Positions 33,253 to 41,877 of a DNA stretch of 64,000 nucleotides are shown here, one piece after another. A program made the translations under genes and the position numbers. The stretch's first letter is position 1. Every line of letters starts with the position of its first letter. The DNA is taken from assembly GCA_902803315.1 (NCBI GenBank), contig CADCPM010000096.1, positions 1-64,000 on the forward strand, written 5' to 3'. This DNA is from an uncultured Coriobacteriaceae bacterium (GTDB lineage: Bacteria > Actinomycetota > Coriobacteriia > Coriobacteriales > Atopobiaceae). The notes under the pieces are model-generated. The model was not told the DNA's origin. It made no database searches and saw nothing but the letters and a program-made list of their open reading frames with translations.

Positions 33253-34239
33253 GTGTATTGCAACGAGTGTGGGAATGAGGTCGGCCCCGACCAAGCGTTT
33301 TGCAACCATTGTGGTGCGGCGCTGAGTCATGAGACTGACTCTGAGCCGCAAATGGATTCTTCGGCACAACATGGGCAGCATGATACAGATCCGCCCCGAC
33401 CTTCAAATGCGTGTCCGCACTGCGGGTCGCCGGTGCGTGACCAGAGCTCCTTTTGCCTGAAGTGCGGAGCACCGTTGAAGACGAACCAGGCACAGGCGCC
33501 AAGTGTCCCCGCCACCTCTGCGGCCAAGGCAAGCGGCGCTAAGGCCAACATCGCACCAATCGCGGGCGGCATTGCATGCGGCCTCGTGTTTGCCCTGGTG
33601 CTCATGTTGGTGATTCTTCCGGCTGCGGGCATACCGGCGAAGGGAAATCAAGGTGAAAAGCCGTCCGTCTCGGCTGTAGTCTCTTCCTCCTCGAGCGAAA
33701 AGGCAGAGGATAAGGTCGTCGCCTCGGTGCAATCCGGCAGCGCACCGTCCGTTGCGTCTAGCAGTTCGTCGTCACAGAAGAAGGAGCCTGAGCTCGAGCA
33801 AAAGACTCCTCCGAAGTTCTCGGACGCGCAGGCGAGCTCGGAGCTTCCTCCCGACCAATACACGAGCTATTACGGCCCCCTTAACGTCATCGACGGCAAC
33901 ACGATTACCGCATGGAACGAGGGGGCGGATGGCGACGGCACTGGCGAGTGGGTCGAGCTGTCTGCCGGCAGTCCACAGGTTCTTCGTGGGTTGCGCATAA
34001 TGACAGGATATGCGAAGAAAGAGGAGACCTACTACAAGAACAACCGCCCGACCAAGGTGACCATCGCGCTGTCTGACGGCTACTCGGTGCAGGCGAATTT
34101 GGATGACACGTTCTCCACTTGGAGCGATGTGCCGTTTGACAAGCTGCACCAAACAAACTCCGTTCGCATTACCGTGGATGAGGTTGCCGCTGGCAACACA
34201 TACAACGACGTGGCCATATCCGAGGTTGAGGCGTATTGA
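33253..34239 (+). CDS. Double zinc-ribbon membrane protein with NADase-type glycan-binding domain
   Basis: This is a protein of about 328 residues. The GTG at 33253 is preferred because GAGAGG lies eight bases upstream; the GTG at 33244 is also possible. Two zinc ribbons (YCNECGNEVGPDQAFCNHCG and CPHCGSPVRDQSSFCLKCG) precede one membrane helix (IAGGIACGLVFALVLMLVIL), then a Ser-rich linker. The C-terminal 140 residues resemble the discoidin-like NADase-type glycan-binding domain (YYGPLNVIDGNTITAWNEGA, then GEWVELSAG, RPTKVTIALSDG). It lies between another zinc-ribbon protein and a peptidase gene that overlaps its stop codon. Confidence 0.8.
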   Translation: MYCNECGNEVGPDQAFCNHCGAALSHETDSEPQMDSSAQHGQHDTDPPRPSNACPHCGSPVRDQSSFCLKCGAPLKTNQAQAPSVPATSAAKASGAKANIAPIAGGIACGLVFALVLMLVILPAAGIPAKGNQGEKPSVSAVVSSSSSEKAEDKVVASVQSGSAPSVASSSSSSQKKEPELEQKTPPKFSDAQASSELPPDQYTSYYGPLNVIDGNTITAWNEGADGDGTGEWVELSAGSPQVLRGLRIMTGYAKKEETYYKNNRPTKVTIALSDGYSVQANLDDTFSTWSDVPFDKLHQTNSVRITVDEVAAGNTYNDVAISEVEAY

Positions 34240-35099
34240 GCTGGCAGCGTGGTAGAGGCATTGTTATAGCGCTTGGCGTGGCCGTGGGACTTGTGGGCTG
34301 CACACCTATGCTGCCGCAAGCTAGTGGAACGGACAGCTCTGGCGGTACGTCGTCGAATGCCCAGTCGCACGTCCAAGACTCGCACGAAGGCTCGACAGAC
34401 GTACTCGACTCGTCCGTGCAGGCCACATCTGAGGTTAAAAGCCCTCCTGACCCGCACGAACTGGCTGCGGGCGACGTGCTGTCCGCCGAGCAAATTGCTG
34501 ATGGCGGGGGAGTGCCGGCGTTCTTCTACAACGAGCCCATTCCAAATGAGGTGTTTGCGCGAATGGAAGATCGCTCGTTTGGGGAAGACTGCACGGTTTC
34601 GCGCGAGGACCTGCGCTATGTGCGCGTGTTGCACATGGATGCAGACGGCGTGACGCACGTGGGTGAGCTGGTGGTAAACCAGGCCGTTGCCGATGAGGTA
34701 ACCCAAATCTTTCGCGAGCTCTATGATGTCAAGTATCCCATTCGCAAGATGCACTTGGTGGACGACTATGAAGCCGACGATGCGGCAAGCTGTTCCGATG
34801 ACAATACCTCGGCATTCAACTTCAGGACCATTGCGGGTACGTCCAGGCTCTCAAATCATGCCTGGGGCCTAGCGATTGACATAAACACGTTCGAGAACCC
34901 CTACTACATCATGTCGACTGGGCATCTGTGGCCTCCTGAGGCCGAACGTTACTTGGACCGTAGCGTGGACGATCCGTACGTGCTCCATGTGGGTGACGCA
35001 TGCTATGAGGCGTTCGTCTCGCGAGGATGGACGTGGGGTGGTGACTGGCCGGACACTCACGACTACCAGCATTTCGAGAAGCCCTCGGCCCTGGGGTAG
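34236..35099 (+). CDS. M15 family D-Ala-D-Ala carboxypeptidase-like lipoprotein
   Basis: This is a 287-residue protein with a TTG start overlapping the previous stop (ttga), so it is translationally coupled. The N-terminus MSWQRGRGIVIALGVAVGLV then GC is a lipoprotein signal. After a 70-residue Ser-rich linker comes the peptidase: SRLSNHAWGLAIDINTFENP gives the His and Asp zinc ligands (H-x6-D) and DTHDYQHFEKP the third ligand His. This matches peptidase M15C (VanY-like), which trims peptidoglycan peptides outside the membrane. A GGGACAG-type terminator follows. Confidence 0.88.
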   Translation: MSWQRGRGIVIALGVAVGLVGCTPMLPQASGTDSSGGTSSNAQSHVQDSHEGSTDVLDSSVQATSEVKSPPDPHELAAGDVLSAEQIADGGGVPAFFYNEPIPNEVFARMEDRSFGEDCTVSREDLRYVRVLHMDADGVTHVGELVVNQAVADEVTQIFRELYDVKYPIRKMHLVDDYEADDAASCSDDNTSAFNFRTIAGTSRLSNHAWGLAIDINTFENPYYIMSTGHLWPPEAERYLDRSVDDPYVLHVGDACYEAFVSRGWTWGGDWPDTHDYQHFEKPSALG

Positions 35100-35116
35100 G
35101 GCTGTCGCGAGCAAAA

Positions 35117-35161
35117 GGACAGGCCCCAAGTTTGCTCATTGAACAAACTTGGGGCCTGTCC
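35117..35161. terminator. GGGACAG-type palindrome, bidirectional terminator
   Basis: ggacaggccccaagtttg and caaacttggggcctgtcc pair perfectly over 18 bp with a nine-base loop. It is located between the convergent peptidase and Bax-inhibitor-like genes. Confidence 0.7.
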
Positions 35162-35191
35162 CTAACTCGGGGGCGCAGTCAACCGATCGAC

Positions 35192-35872
35192 TTACCTGCG
35201 ATCCAGAATGTCGAGCACGCGAATGAGGATGTTGACCATATCGATGTAGATGTCGGCTGCATAGAAGATGGCGTTGGGCACCGTGGGCCGATCAATAGAC
35301 ATACGATAAGAGTCATAGCCCAAGAATCCGCAGAATATCAGAATCACAAGGTAGTCGAAGATCGTCTGGTTTACATGGAAGAACATCGTGGCCACGATCT
35401 CGGTAATGATAATGGCGATGAGCGCGATCACAAGTACGCGACCAATCTTCGAGAAGACCTCGGGGAAGGTGACGCCTGCGATGAGGAAGATGCCGGAAAC
35501 GCATGCGGTGATGGCAAATGCGTTGGTTATGGTGCCAATGTTATAACGCGTAAGGATGATGGAGAGCGAACCACCAAAGGTAAACGTAAACAGCAAAAGG
35601 CCGACGATCGACAAGGGAACGCTCTGCTTGCTTTTTCCCACCGACATTATGATGATGCCGCCGATGGATCCGGCGAGGTAGATGACCAAGTAGAGGATGG
35701 GGTTCATGTTGGCGAATACGCGCCCGAGGCCACCGCCCTCCACGAAGTTGTACATACCCCAGGTGACGATGAACGAGAGCGTTACGATGCCGTAGGTTAG
35801 GAGATTGTATGCTCGGCGGCTGATGGTGGCAGCCTCAGGTTGCTGAGTCATAGACTGTTCGTAGCGTGCCAC
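35192..35872 (-). CDS. Bax inhibitor-1/YccA family membrane protein
   Basis: This is a protein of about 226 residues with seven hydrophobic helices. The motifs YLVIYLAGSIGGIIIMSVGK, FAITACVSGIFLIAGVTFPE, IGRVLVIALIAIIITEIVAT and IFCGFLGYDSYRMSIDRPTV (with the Asp of the pore region), followed by FYAADIYIDMVNILIRVLDI, match the BI-1/YccA (TMBIM) family, which in bacteria acts as a pH-dependent calcium leak. The start chosen is the GTG at 35872, eight bases after AAAGGA; the ATG at 35899 lacks a ribosome site. It is divergent from htpG. Confidence 0.85.
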   Translation of the reverse strand: MARYEQSMTQQPEAATISRRAYNLLTYGIVTLSFIVTWGMYNFVEGGGLGRVFANMNPILYLVIYLAGSIGGIIIMSVGKSKQSVPLSIVGLLLFTFTFGGSLSIILTRYNIGTITNAFAITACVSGIFLIAGVTFPEVFSKIGRVLVIALIAIIITEIVATMFFHVNQTIFDYLVILIFCGFLGYDSYRMSIDRPTVPNAIFYAADIYIDMVNILIRVLDILDRR

Positions 35873-36058
35873 GATCCTGTTCCTTTCTACTAGATTCATA
35901 CTATGGTGCTATTGTACCCATATTTTACGTGAGAAATTGCGGTGTCTGTTTCGAATCTTTGGCAATGGGGTATAAGCCTTCTGGCGAAGAGAGAGGCTTG
36001 CCAACGGGTCGGCTCCCCAAGGCAAACCCCCTTGCACGAAGAGGAAAGGAAGCACTTC

Positions 36059-38041
36059 ATGAAGCAGTTCAAGACCGAGAGCAAGAAGCTCTTGGACCTT
36101 ATGGCCAACTCCATCTACACGAATCGTGACATCTTCCTGCGCGAGCTGGTGTCCAACGCGTCGGATGCCATCGACAAGCTGTCGTTTAAGAGCCTTACCG
36201 ACGCCTCGGCAAAGCTGGGCGACGAGGACCTGGAGATTCTGCTGGCTTATGACGAGGACGCCCGCACCATTACCATCTCCGACAACGGCATTGGTATGAC
36301 GAGGGAAGAGCTCGAGGAGAACCTGGGCACCATCGCCCATTCCGGCAGTGAGGAATTCAAGGAAGCGAACGCGCAGGCGCAGGGTTCCGAGGTAGATATT
36401 ATCGGCCAGTTTGGTGTGGGCTTCTACTCCTCGTTCATGGTGGCCAAGCAGGTACGCGTGGTAAGCCGTGCCTTTGGCTCGGACGACACCTACGTGTGGG
36501 AGTCCGACGGAGCAGAGGGCTACACCATTACCAAGGCCGATGAGCCGCGGTCTACGCACGGGACTGACGTGGTGCTCTACCTACGTGACGAGCCCGAGGC
36601 GCCGGCAGACGGCGAGGAAGCCGAGCAGGGCTTCGACAAGTACCTCAGCGAGTGGGGTCTCCGCGATTTGATTACGCGCTATTCCAACTATGTGCGCCAT
36701 CCGATTCGCATGATGGTTACCAAGAGCCGCGAGGTGCCCAAGCCCGAGGATGCGCCAGATGACTACAAGCCCGAGTACGAGGACTACGAGGAACTCGAGA
36801 CGCTCAACTCCATGACGCCCATTTGGCGCAAGCGCAAGCAGGACGTGGAGCAGGACGACTACGACGAGTTCTACAAGTCCACCTTCCACGACTGGGATGC
36901 TCCAGCTCGCACGATTCCCTTCCACGTGGAGGGCACGCTCGACTTCTACTCGCTCTTGTTCGTGCCTGGCCGAGCGCCGTTCGACCTGTATAGCAAGGAC
37001 TACGAGAAGGGTCTTGCGCTCTACTCCTCCAACGTGCTCATTATGGAGAAGTGTGCCGACCTGCTTCCGGACTACTACAACTTCGTGCGCGGCGTGGTTG
37101 ATTCGCCGGACGTGAGCCTCAACATCTCGCGTGAGACGCTGCAGCAGAGTCGTCAGCTTCGCGCCATGGCACGCTCCATCGAGCGCCAGATCACGCGCAA
37201 CCTGCAGGACATGCGCGATAACGACCGCGAGGCATACGAGAAGTTCTTCGAAGACTTTGGACGAGGCCTCAAGTTTGGCATATACAACAGCTATGGCACC
37301 AAGGCTGATCCCTTGGCGGACCTGCTGCTGTTCTGGTCTGCCAAGGAAGAGAAGATGGTCACGTTCGCCGAGTACGTGGCGGCCATGCCAGAGGGCCAGG
37401 ATGCCATTTACTACGTTGCCGGCGACTCACGCGATCGCCTGGAGAAGATGCCCATTGTGCGTACGGTCGTCGACAAGGGCTACGACGTGCTCCTGTGCAC
37501 GCAGGACGTGGATGAGTTTACGTTCCAGGCCATGCGCACCTATCATGCGGCTGCTGTCGCAGGCGACTCCGAGAATGCTGGCAAGGACGCTCGTGACCTC
37601 GAGCTCAAGAACGTTACCTCTGGCGACCTGGACCTCGCGACCGATGAGGAAAAGGAGGCGGCCGAGAAGGCGACTACTGAGCACGAAGATCTGTTCAAGG
37701 CACTGGCAGAAAAGCTTGGAGACAAGGTAGAGAAGGTAGTGGCCGCAGCCAACCCAACCGATGCACCCGCACGCATTACCACCGAGGGACCCGTTTCTTT
37801 GGAGATGGAGCGCGTGCTTGCCCAAGGTCCCGAGGGCATGGAGGCACCGCATAGCCGTCGCGTGCTGGAGCTCAATGCGGGCCATCCTGTGTTCGAAAAG
37901 CTCACGGCAGCCCAGGAAGCCGGCGATGACGAGAAGCTCGCTCTGTATGCTAGCCTGCTCTACGACCAGGCATTGCTGGTCGAGGGATTGAGTGTGGACG
38001 ATCCAGTGGCCTTCGCGCAGAACGTTTGCGCTCTGATGTAG
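36059..38041 (+). CDS. htpG: Molecular chaperone HtpG (Hsp90)
   Basis: This is a 660-residue protein from the ATG at 36059 (GAGGAAAGGA upstream); the open frame upstream to 35942 is not needed. The GHKL ATPase domain has SIYTNRDIFLRELVSNASDA, ISDNGIGMTREELEENLGTI, AHSGSEEFK and GQFGVGFYSSFMVAKQVRV. The middle domain includes LYSKDYEKGLALYSSNVLIM and PDVSLNISRETLQQSRQLRA; a C-terminal dimerisation domain follows. Normal length for the family. It refolds and stabilises client proteins using ATP. No CIRCE or HAIR element was seen upstream; a tataag -10 lies near 35970. Confidence 0.97.
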   Translation: MKQFKTESKKLLDLMANSIYTNRDIFLRELVSNASDAIDKLSFKSLTDASAKLGDEDLEILLAYDEDARTITISDNGIGMTREELEENLGTIAHSGSEEFKEANAQAQGSEVDIIGQFGVGFYSSFMVAKQVRVVSRAFGSDDTYVWESDGAEGYTITKADEPRSTHGTDVVLYLRDEPEAPADGEEAEQGFDKYLSEWGLRDLITRYSNYVRHPIRMMVTKSREVPKPEDAPDDYKPEYEDYEELETLNSMTPIWRKRKQDVEQDDYDEFYKSTFHDWDAPARTIPFHVEGTLDFYSLLFVPGRAPFDLYSKDYEKGLALYSSNVLIMEKCADLLPDYYNFVRGVVDSPDVSLNISRETLQQSRQLRAMARSIERQITRNLQDMRDNDREAYEKFFEDFGRGLKFGIYNSYGTKADPLADLLLFWSAKEEKMVTFAEYVAAMPEGQDAIYYVAGDSRDRLEKMPIVRTVVDKGYDVLLCTQDVDEFTFQAMRTYHAAAVAGDSENAGKDARDLELKNVTSGDLDLATDEEKEAAEKATTEHEDLFKALAEKLGDKVEKVVAAANPTDAPARITTEGPVSLEMERVLAQGPEGMEAPHSRRVLELNAGHPVFEKLTAAQEAGDDEKLALYASLLYDQALLVEGLSVDDPVAFAQNVCALM

Positions 38042-38048
38042 AGGCTAT

Positions 38049-38138
38049 CGGCGTCCTCGCCTATGGCGGCGTGCTCGGCAGTCCTCGCAGTCCTCGCTTC
38101 GCTGCGGAACTCGCACGGCGCCATAGGCGAGGGCGCCG
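38049..38138. repeat. Long palindrome with a different core (type B)
   Basis: Arms cggcgtcctcgcctatggcg (38049-38068) and cgccataggcgagggcgccg (38119-38138) pair at 19 of 20 positions around a 50-base centre. The centre contains tcgcttcgctgcggaactcgc, vaguely like the type A core. It lies 8 bases after the htpG stop. Confidence 0.7.
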
Positions 38139-38149
38139 TCCACCTCAGG

Positions 38150-38219
38150 CCTAAATTGGGGACAGTCCCTAAGTCGCGGTTTTTTAAAATCGCAACTTAG
38201 GGACTGTCCCCAATTTAGG
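38150..38219. terminator. GGGACAG-type long palindrome, bidirectional terminator
   Basis: A 25-bp perfect stem starts cctaaattggggacagtccc and continues taagt, with its complement at 38195-38219. The 20-base loop contains ttttttaaaa. It separates the convergent htpG and hypothetical genes. Confidence 0.75.
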
Positions 38220-38223
38220 GTCA

Positions 38224-38751
38224 CTAAGCCTTAACCGATGCGCCCTCAACGTATGCGAGCCCACGCTCGCTCAGGCAGAAGGTCTTGCGGGAACGCTCGC
38301 CGTCACCCAGGCGTTCGAGCTCCATGATTAGCGGGCTGTCAACCTTGACGGCGTTGGTGAGCACGATGGATATTGAGCTCACCTTTACGTCGATGGACTT
38401 TAGCAGCTTATTGACCTCGGAAGCTTTCCAGGAACGCTTTCCCTCTTTGGTTTCGAGCCAGTATCCGGCAACGGCAGCCTTCTGTGCCCCCTTCTTGGGA
38501 GCGACGGTGGAATAAAGATCGCCAAAAGTCGCGAATTGCTCTTCCTGAGATTCGTCTGCGGCGTCGTAAGACGCATCGTTAATTACGTTATCGTTGTCGT
38601 CGTCCATTTCTTCCACATCTGCAGGCGCCTCTTGCGATGCGTACTCAACTAGCCACGAGGCAACACGTTTGCGCTCTGCCGCCGAAAGGTTTGCCACGAT
38701 GTCGGCAATTTGTTGCATTGCAGTTAGCTCGGGAAGGGCGAATTGAGTCAT
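38224..38751 (-). CDS. Hypothetical protein with winged-helix-like C-terminus
   Basis: This is a 175-residue protein. The N-terminal 45 residues are helical (QIADIVANLSAAERKRVASW). An acidic linker (EEMDDDNDNVINDASYDAAD) follows. The C-terminal 95 residues (QKAAVAGYWLETKEGKRSWK, ASEVNKLLKSIDVKVSSISI, SRKTFCLSERGLAYVEG) have the order of a winged-helix domain, so DNA binding is possible. I do not recognise the family. Single gene. Confidence 0.7.
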   Translation of the reverse strand: MTQFALPELTAMQQIADIVANLSAAERKRVASWLVEYASQEAPADVEEMDDDNDNVINDASYDAADESQEEQFATFGDLYSTVAPKKGAQKAAVAGYWLETKEGKRSWKASEVNKLLKSIDVKVSSISIVLTNAVKVDSPLIMELERLGDGERSRKTFCLSERGLAYVEGASVKA

Positions 38752-38903
38752 TTCGTTCCTCTCTAAAACATAATATGTGTCTTTATGTACTCAATACAAC
38801 AAAAGTTACCATAATCTATGCGTTGGCAATGCTAAGAATTTCCGTTTAAGAACAAAAATTAGACAACGTAACTATTATTGACAAAGGCTTATTGTGTATT
38901 TAA

Positions 38904-38948
38904 TAAAAAAAGGCGGCCCTTCCACTCCCGCTGGAAGAGCCGCCTTTT
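38904..38948 (-). terminator. Intrinsic terminator of the acyl-CoA synthetase operon
   Basis: On the minus strand aaaaggcggctcttcca and tggaagggccgcctttt pair around gcgggag, followed by a run of T. It begins 20 bases after the stop codon. Confidence 0.85.
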
Positions 38949-38968
38949 GCCGCTTGGAAAGGAAAAGC

Positions 38969-40702
38969 CTATCTGTTGTGCCAGCTCTCGTCGGCATGGC
39001 TCTTGTCCACGCCGTGCGAGTGGGTCTTGCTTTCCAGCATGCCATCGCGCGTGCGAATGAGCTTGCGCTTGATCTTTCCGCCCACGGTCTTGGGCAGCTC
39101 GTCCACGTACTCCACGATGCGCGGATACTTATAGGGTGCCGTCTCCTTTTTGACCCAGGTCTGAAGTTCCTTGGTGAGCTCGTCGGAGGGCTCGTAGCCG
39201 CGCGCGAGCACGATGGTGGCCTTTACTACCTTGCCGCGGATAGGATCGGGAGCGGCCGTAATAGCGCATTCCACAACGGCTTCGTGCTTCACGAGCGCAC
39301 TTTCCACCTCGAAGGGCCCAATGCGATATCCCGAGCACTTGATGACGTCGTCGTTGCGTCCCACGAAGAACACGTAGCCGTCGACGTCGCGCCATGCCAT
39401 GTCATGCAGGTTGTAGTAGGAGCCGCCCACGGCCTCAGCCGTGGCCTCGGGGTTGTTTACGTAGCCGACGAAGAGGCCGGGCGGATAGGCGCCCTTGAGG
39501 TTCGTGACGCAGATGGCGCCCTCCTCGCCGTCGTCCACCTCGCGTCCGTCGTCGTCGAGCAGCTTGATGTTGAGCAGGGGAGAGGGCTTGCCCATGGAAC
39601 CTGGACGAGGCTCGATCCAGGGGAAGGTGGCGAGCAGCACCGGTCCCTCGGTCTGGCCAAAGCCCTCCCGAATCTTCTTGCCCGTAAACTGCTCCCATCG
39701 AATGGTCACGTCGGCGTTGAGTGGTTCTCCGGCCGTGGCGAAGTTGTCGATGCTGGAGAGGTCGTAGGAGCCTACGTCCTCCTGCAACATGAAGCGGTAC
39801 ATGGTGGGCGGGGCACAGAAGGTCTTGAGGTTGTAGTCCTGCATGTGCTGAAGCAGCTTGGTGGGCACGAACTTGTCCATGTCGTAGCAGAAGATCTCGG
39901 CTCCGGCGATCCACTGACCGTAGATTTTTCCCCAGCCAAACTTAGCCCAACCGCTATCGGTTACGCTCATGTGCAGGCCGTTCTCCTGCACCTGCTGCCA
40001 GTACTTGGCCGTTATGATATGGCCCAAGGGATGCGCAAAGTTGTGCATGACGGCTTTTGGGTTGCCGGTGGTGCCGCTGGTGAAGTAGATGAGCATGATG
40101 TCGCGCGAAGTAGTGGCGTCCTTGCCGGTTGGGCGCTCCCATTCCTCCGACTCGTTTGCGATAAGTTCGTCGAACGAAAGCCAACCCTCGCGCTTGCCAG
40201 CGACGCATACTTTGTTTCGCACGGAGGGGGCCTCCTCAAGGGCACCCTCGGCCTGCGTACATACGTAATCGTCGTCCACGCACACGATCATGCGCACGTT
40301 TGCCGTGTTGGCGCGGTACTTTATGTCGTGCGAAGTGAGTTGCAGCGTGGCAGGAATGATTGTTGCGCCAATCTTGCAGAGCGCGCTGGCAACGACCCAG
40401 TACTCCCAACGACGACGTAGGATGCACATCACCACGTCTCCCTTGCGTATGCCAAGCTTGAAGAACGCGTTCGCCGCACGGTTGGAGAGCTTGCTTATGT
40501 CGGTAAAGGTGAACTCACGCTCGTTGCCGTGATCGTCGCACCACAGAAGCGCCTTCTTGTTGGGCTCCACATGCGCCCATTCGTCCACGACGTCGTAGCC
40601 AAAGTTAAAGTCCTCGGGGACGTTGATGACGAAGTTCTTGAAGAAATCCTCGTAGCTGTTAAAGTCGATGCGTGGACAATACTTGCTCAGAATGTGATTC
40701 AT
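38969..40702 (-). CDS. AMP-forming acyl-CoA synthetase (medium-chain type)
   Basis: This is a 577-residue ANL-superfamily ligase. LIYFTSGTTGNPKAVMHNFA is the AMP-binding P-loop. GWAKFGWGKIYGQWIAGAEI and REGFGQTEGPVLLATFPWIE are the acyl-pocket and A5 motifs; YVFFVGRNDDVIKCSGYRIG is the hinge region with GYRIGPFEVE; VGGKIKRKLIRTRD carries the catalytic C-terminal Lys. The pattern resembles medium-chain acyl-CoA synthetases of anaerobes more than acetyl-CoA synthetase. It follows an XRE-cupin regulator gene by 42 bases on the same strand; this pairing is common and suggests the regulator senses the acid or its CoA ester. Confidence 0.9.
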   Translation of the reverse strand: MNHILSKYCPRIDFNSYEDFFKNFVINVPEDFNFGYDVVDEWAHVEPNKKALLWCDDHGNEREFTFTDISKLSNRAANAFFKLGIRKGDVVMCILRRRWEYWVVASALCKIGATIIPATLQLTSHDIKYRANTANVRMIVCVDDDYVCTQAEGALEEAPSVRNKVCVAGKREGWLSFDELIANESEEWERPTGKDATTSRDIMLIYFTSGTTGNPKAVMHNFAHPLGHIITAKYWQQVQENGLHMSVTDSGWAKFGWGKIYGQWIAGAEIFCYDMDKFVPTKLLQHMQDYNLKTFCAPPTMYRFMLQEDVGSYDLSSIDNFATAGEPLNADVTIRWEQFTGKKIREGFGQTEGPVLLATFPWIEPRPGSMGKPSPLLNIKLLDDDGREVDDGEEGAICVTNLKGAYPPGLFVGYVNNPEATAEAVGGSYYNLHDMAWRDVDGYVFFVGRNDDVIKCSGYRIGPFEVESALVKHEAVVECAITAAPDPIRGKVVKATIVLARGYEPSDELTKELQTWVKKETAPYKYPRIVEYVDELPKTVGGKIKRKLIRTRDGMLESKTHSHGVDKSHADESWHNR

Positions 40703-40744
40703 AATGCTCTAATACCTTTTTCTGTTCTGTTCCTGCTGATCCTC

Positions 40745-41305
40745 TTACTCAGCGATGATGGTTACAAACCGTGCGGGAATGCCGCCGCCGCAGCGCTGGC
40801 CGTGGGGGATCGCGGGGTTGAAGTAAATGCTGTCGCCGGGGTTTAGGCGAAACTCTCGGTCACCCCATACCACGATGAGCGTGCCCTCCAAAACCAGGTT
40901 GAATTCCTGGCCCGTGTGCTGTACGAGCTTGGCAGGCTCGTCTGAGGGGTTGATGGTGACTTCTAGAGGTTGCATGATCTTGTTCTGGTAGCGGAAGGCA
41001 AGGTCCTCAAAGTGGTAGCCCGGATAGCGTTCCACCTCGCGGCCCTCACCCGCGCGTACTACCTGGTAGGTGTTGAGCTTCGCGGCCGTGCCGGTAAGGA
41101 TCTCGGTAAACTCGACGCCGAATCGCTGTGCCATGTGATAGATGGCGGAAATGGGTACGTCGGCACCCGATTCCTCCCATTTGGCGTAGGTCTCTACGCT
41201 TACCTCGAGGTCCGCCGCCATGTCCTCGCGCGAAACATCGCAGGCCTCGCGCAGTCCCTGGATGCGCTCGCCTATTTCGTGCATCGCCTTCTCGTCGGTT
41301 GACAT
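40745..41305 (-). CDS. XRE-cupin transcriptional regulator
   Basis: This is a 186-residue protein with GGGAGG before the ATG. Residues 8-65 form a Cro/C1 HTH (IGERIQGLREACDVSREDMA, LEVSVETYAKWEESG). Residues 110-186 form a cupin domain (GQEFNLVLEGTLIVVWGDRE, LNPGDSIYFNPAIPHGQRCG). HTH-cupin proteins sense small ligands. It is the first gene of an operon with the acyl-CoA synthetase, which it probably controls. Confidence 0.9.
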   Translation of the reverse strand: MSTDEKAMHEIGERIQGLREACDVSREDMAADLEVSVETYAKWEESGADVPISAIYHMAQRFGVEFTEILTGTAAKLNTYQVVRAGEGREVERYPGYHFEDLAFRYQNKIMQPLEVTINPSDEPAKLVQHTGQEFNLVLEGTLIVVWGDREFRLNPGDSIYFNPAIPHGQRCGGGIPARFVTIIAE

Positions 41306-41474
41306 GGATGCCTCCCTTACTGCAAGTTACAGACAAAGCATAATTCTCGCTCTTTTGAACGGGAATTCAAGTATGGAAGCACATTGGTCATAATGTGTGT
41401 ATATAGTACGAGGTTTGGTCGTGCGGGTTTTTTGACACCCGTTCCCGCCCCGCCGACTCACGTCTACGCGATTT

Positions 41475-41679
41475 CTGCGGTTGCGATAGAAAAACCGCAG
41501 GTCACGGAGGTGTGCCCGCAGTCCCGTTTGTAGATGTGAACTGCGAATGGCTGACAATAGTTCACATCTACAAAAGGAAGAGGCTAAGGCTTCGAAAAGT
41601 CCCAGTTAGGAACATAACGGATCAAATCGTCCGTGTAGATGTGAACTCTGACCGAGAAGATCGCAGTTCATATCTACAG
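41475..41679. promoter_or_regulatory. Three hairpins in the long region upstream of ilvBN
   Basis: ctgcggtt/aaccgcag (41475-41500) comes first. tttgtagatgtgaact with agttcacatctacaaa (41527-41574, 16-bp perfect stem) is second. tgtagatgtgaact with agttcatatctaca (41634-41679, one mismatch) is third. The last two share the same arms but not the loops. They lie in the 41306-41877 gap, which also contains a palindromic repeat. They could be regulator-binding sites or an intergenic repeat family; there is no leader-peptide attenuator or T-box signature. Confidence 0.5.
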
Positions 41680-41693
41680 ATTGGACCCCGTAT

Positions 41694-41806
41694 TGGTTCG
41701 CGCGCTCGCGCATACGACACCCCGCGACCGGCGACTCACGAAGTGAACGAGCGAAGCGAGCGCGGAGCCGCATGCGGGACGCCGTGTGCGCGGAAGCTCG
41801 AACGGC
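41694..41806. repeat. Variable-arm palindromic element, copy 5
   Basis: The core 41730-41769 has one change (gtgaacgagcg). The arms are complementary at roughly two thirds of positions (for example cgcgcatacgacaccccgc against gcgggacgccgtgtgcgcg). It lies 71 bases upstream of ilvB. Confidence 0.78.
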
Positions 41807-41877
41807 AACTAACGGCATGTGATCTGCAGGTAGTGGCGTATAATCGCGCTATGTCCTATGCGGAAAGGATTTGTGGG

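Noticed and set aside
35942-36058. Longer start for htpG at 35942
   Set aside because: The extra 39 residues are not part of Hsp90 proteins, and the ATG at 36059 has the ribosome site and matches the family start.
41512-41877. Longer start for ilvB at 41512
   Set aside because: The extension is translated from two hairpins and a palindromic repeat; ATG 41878 gives normal length.
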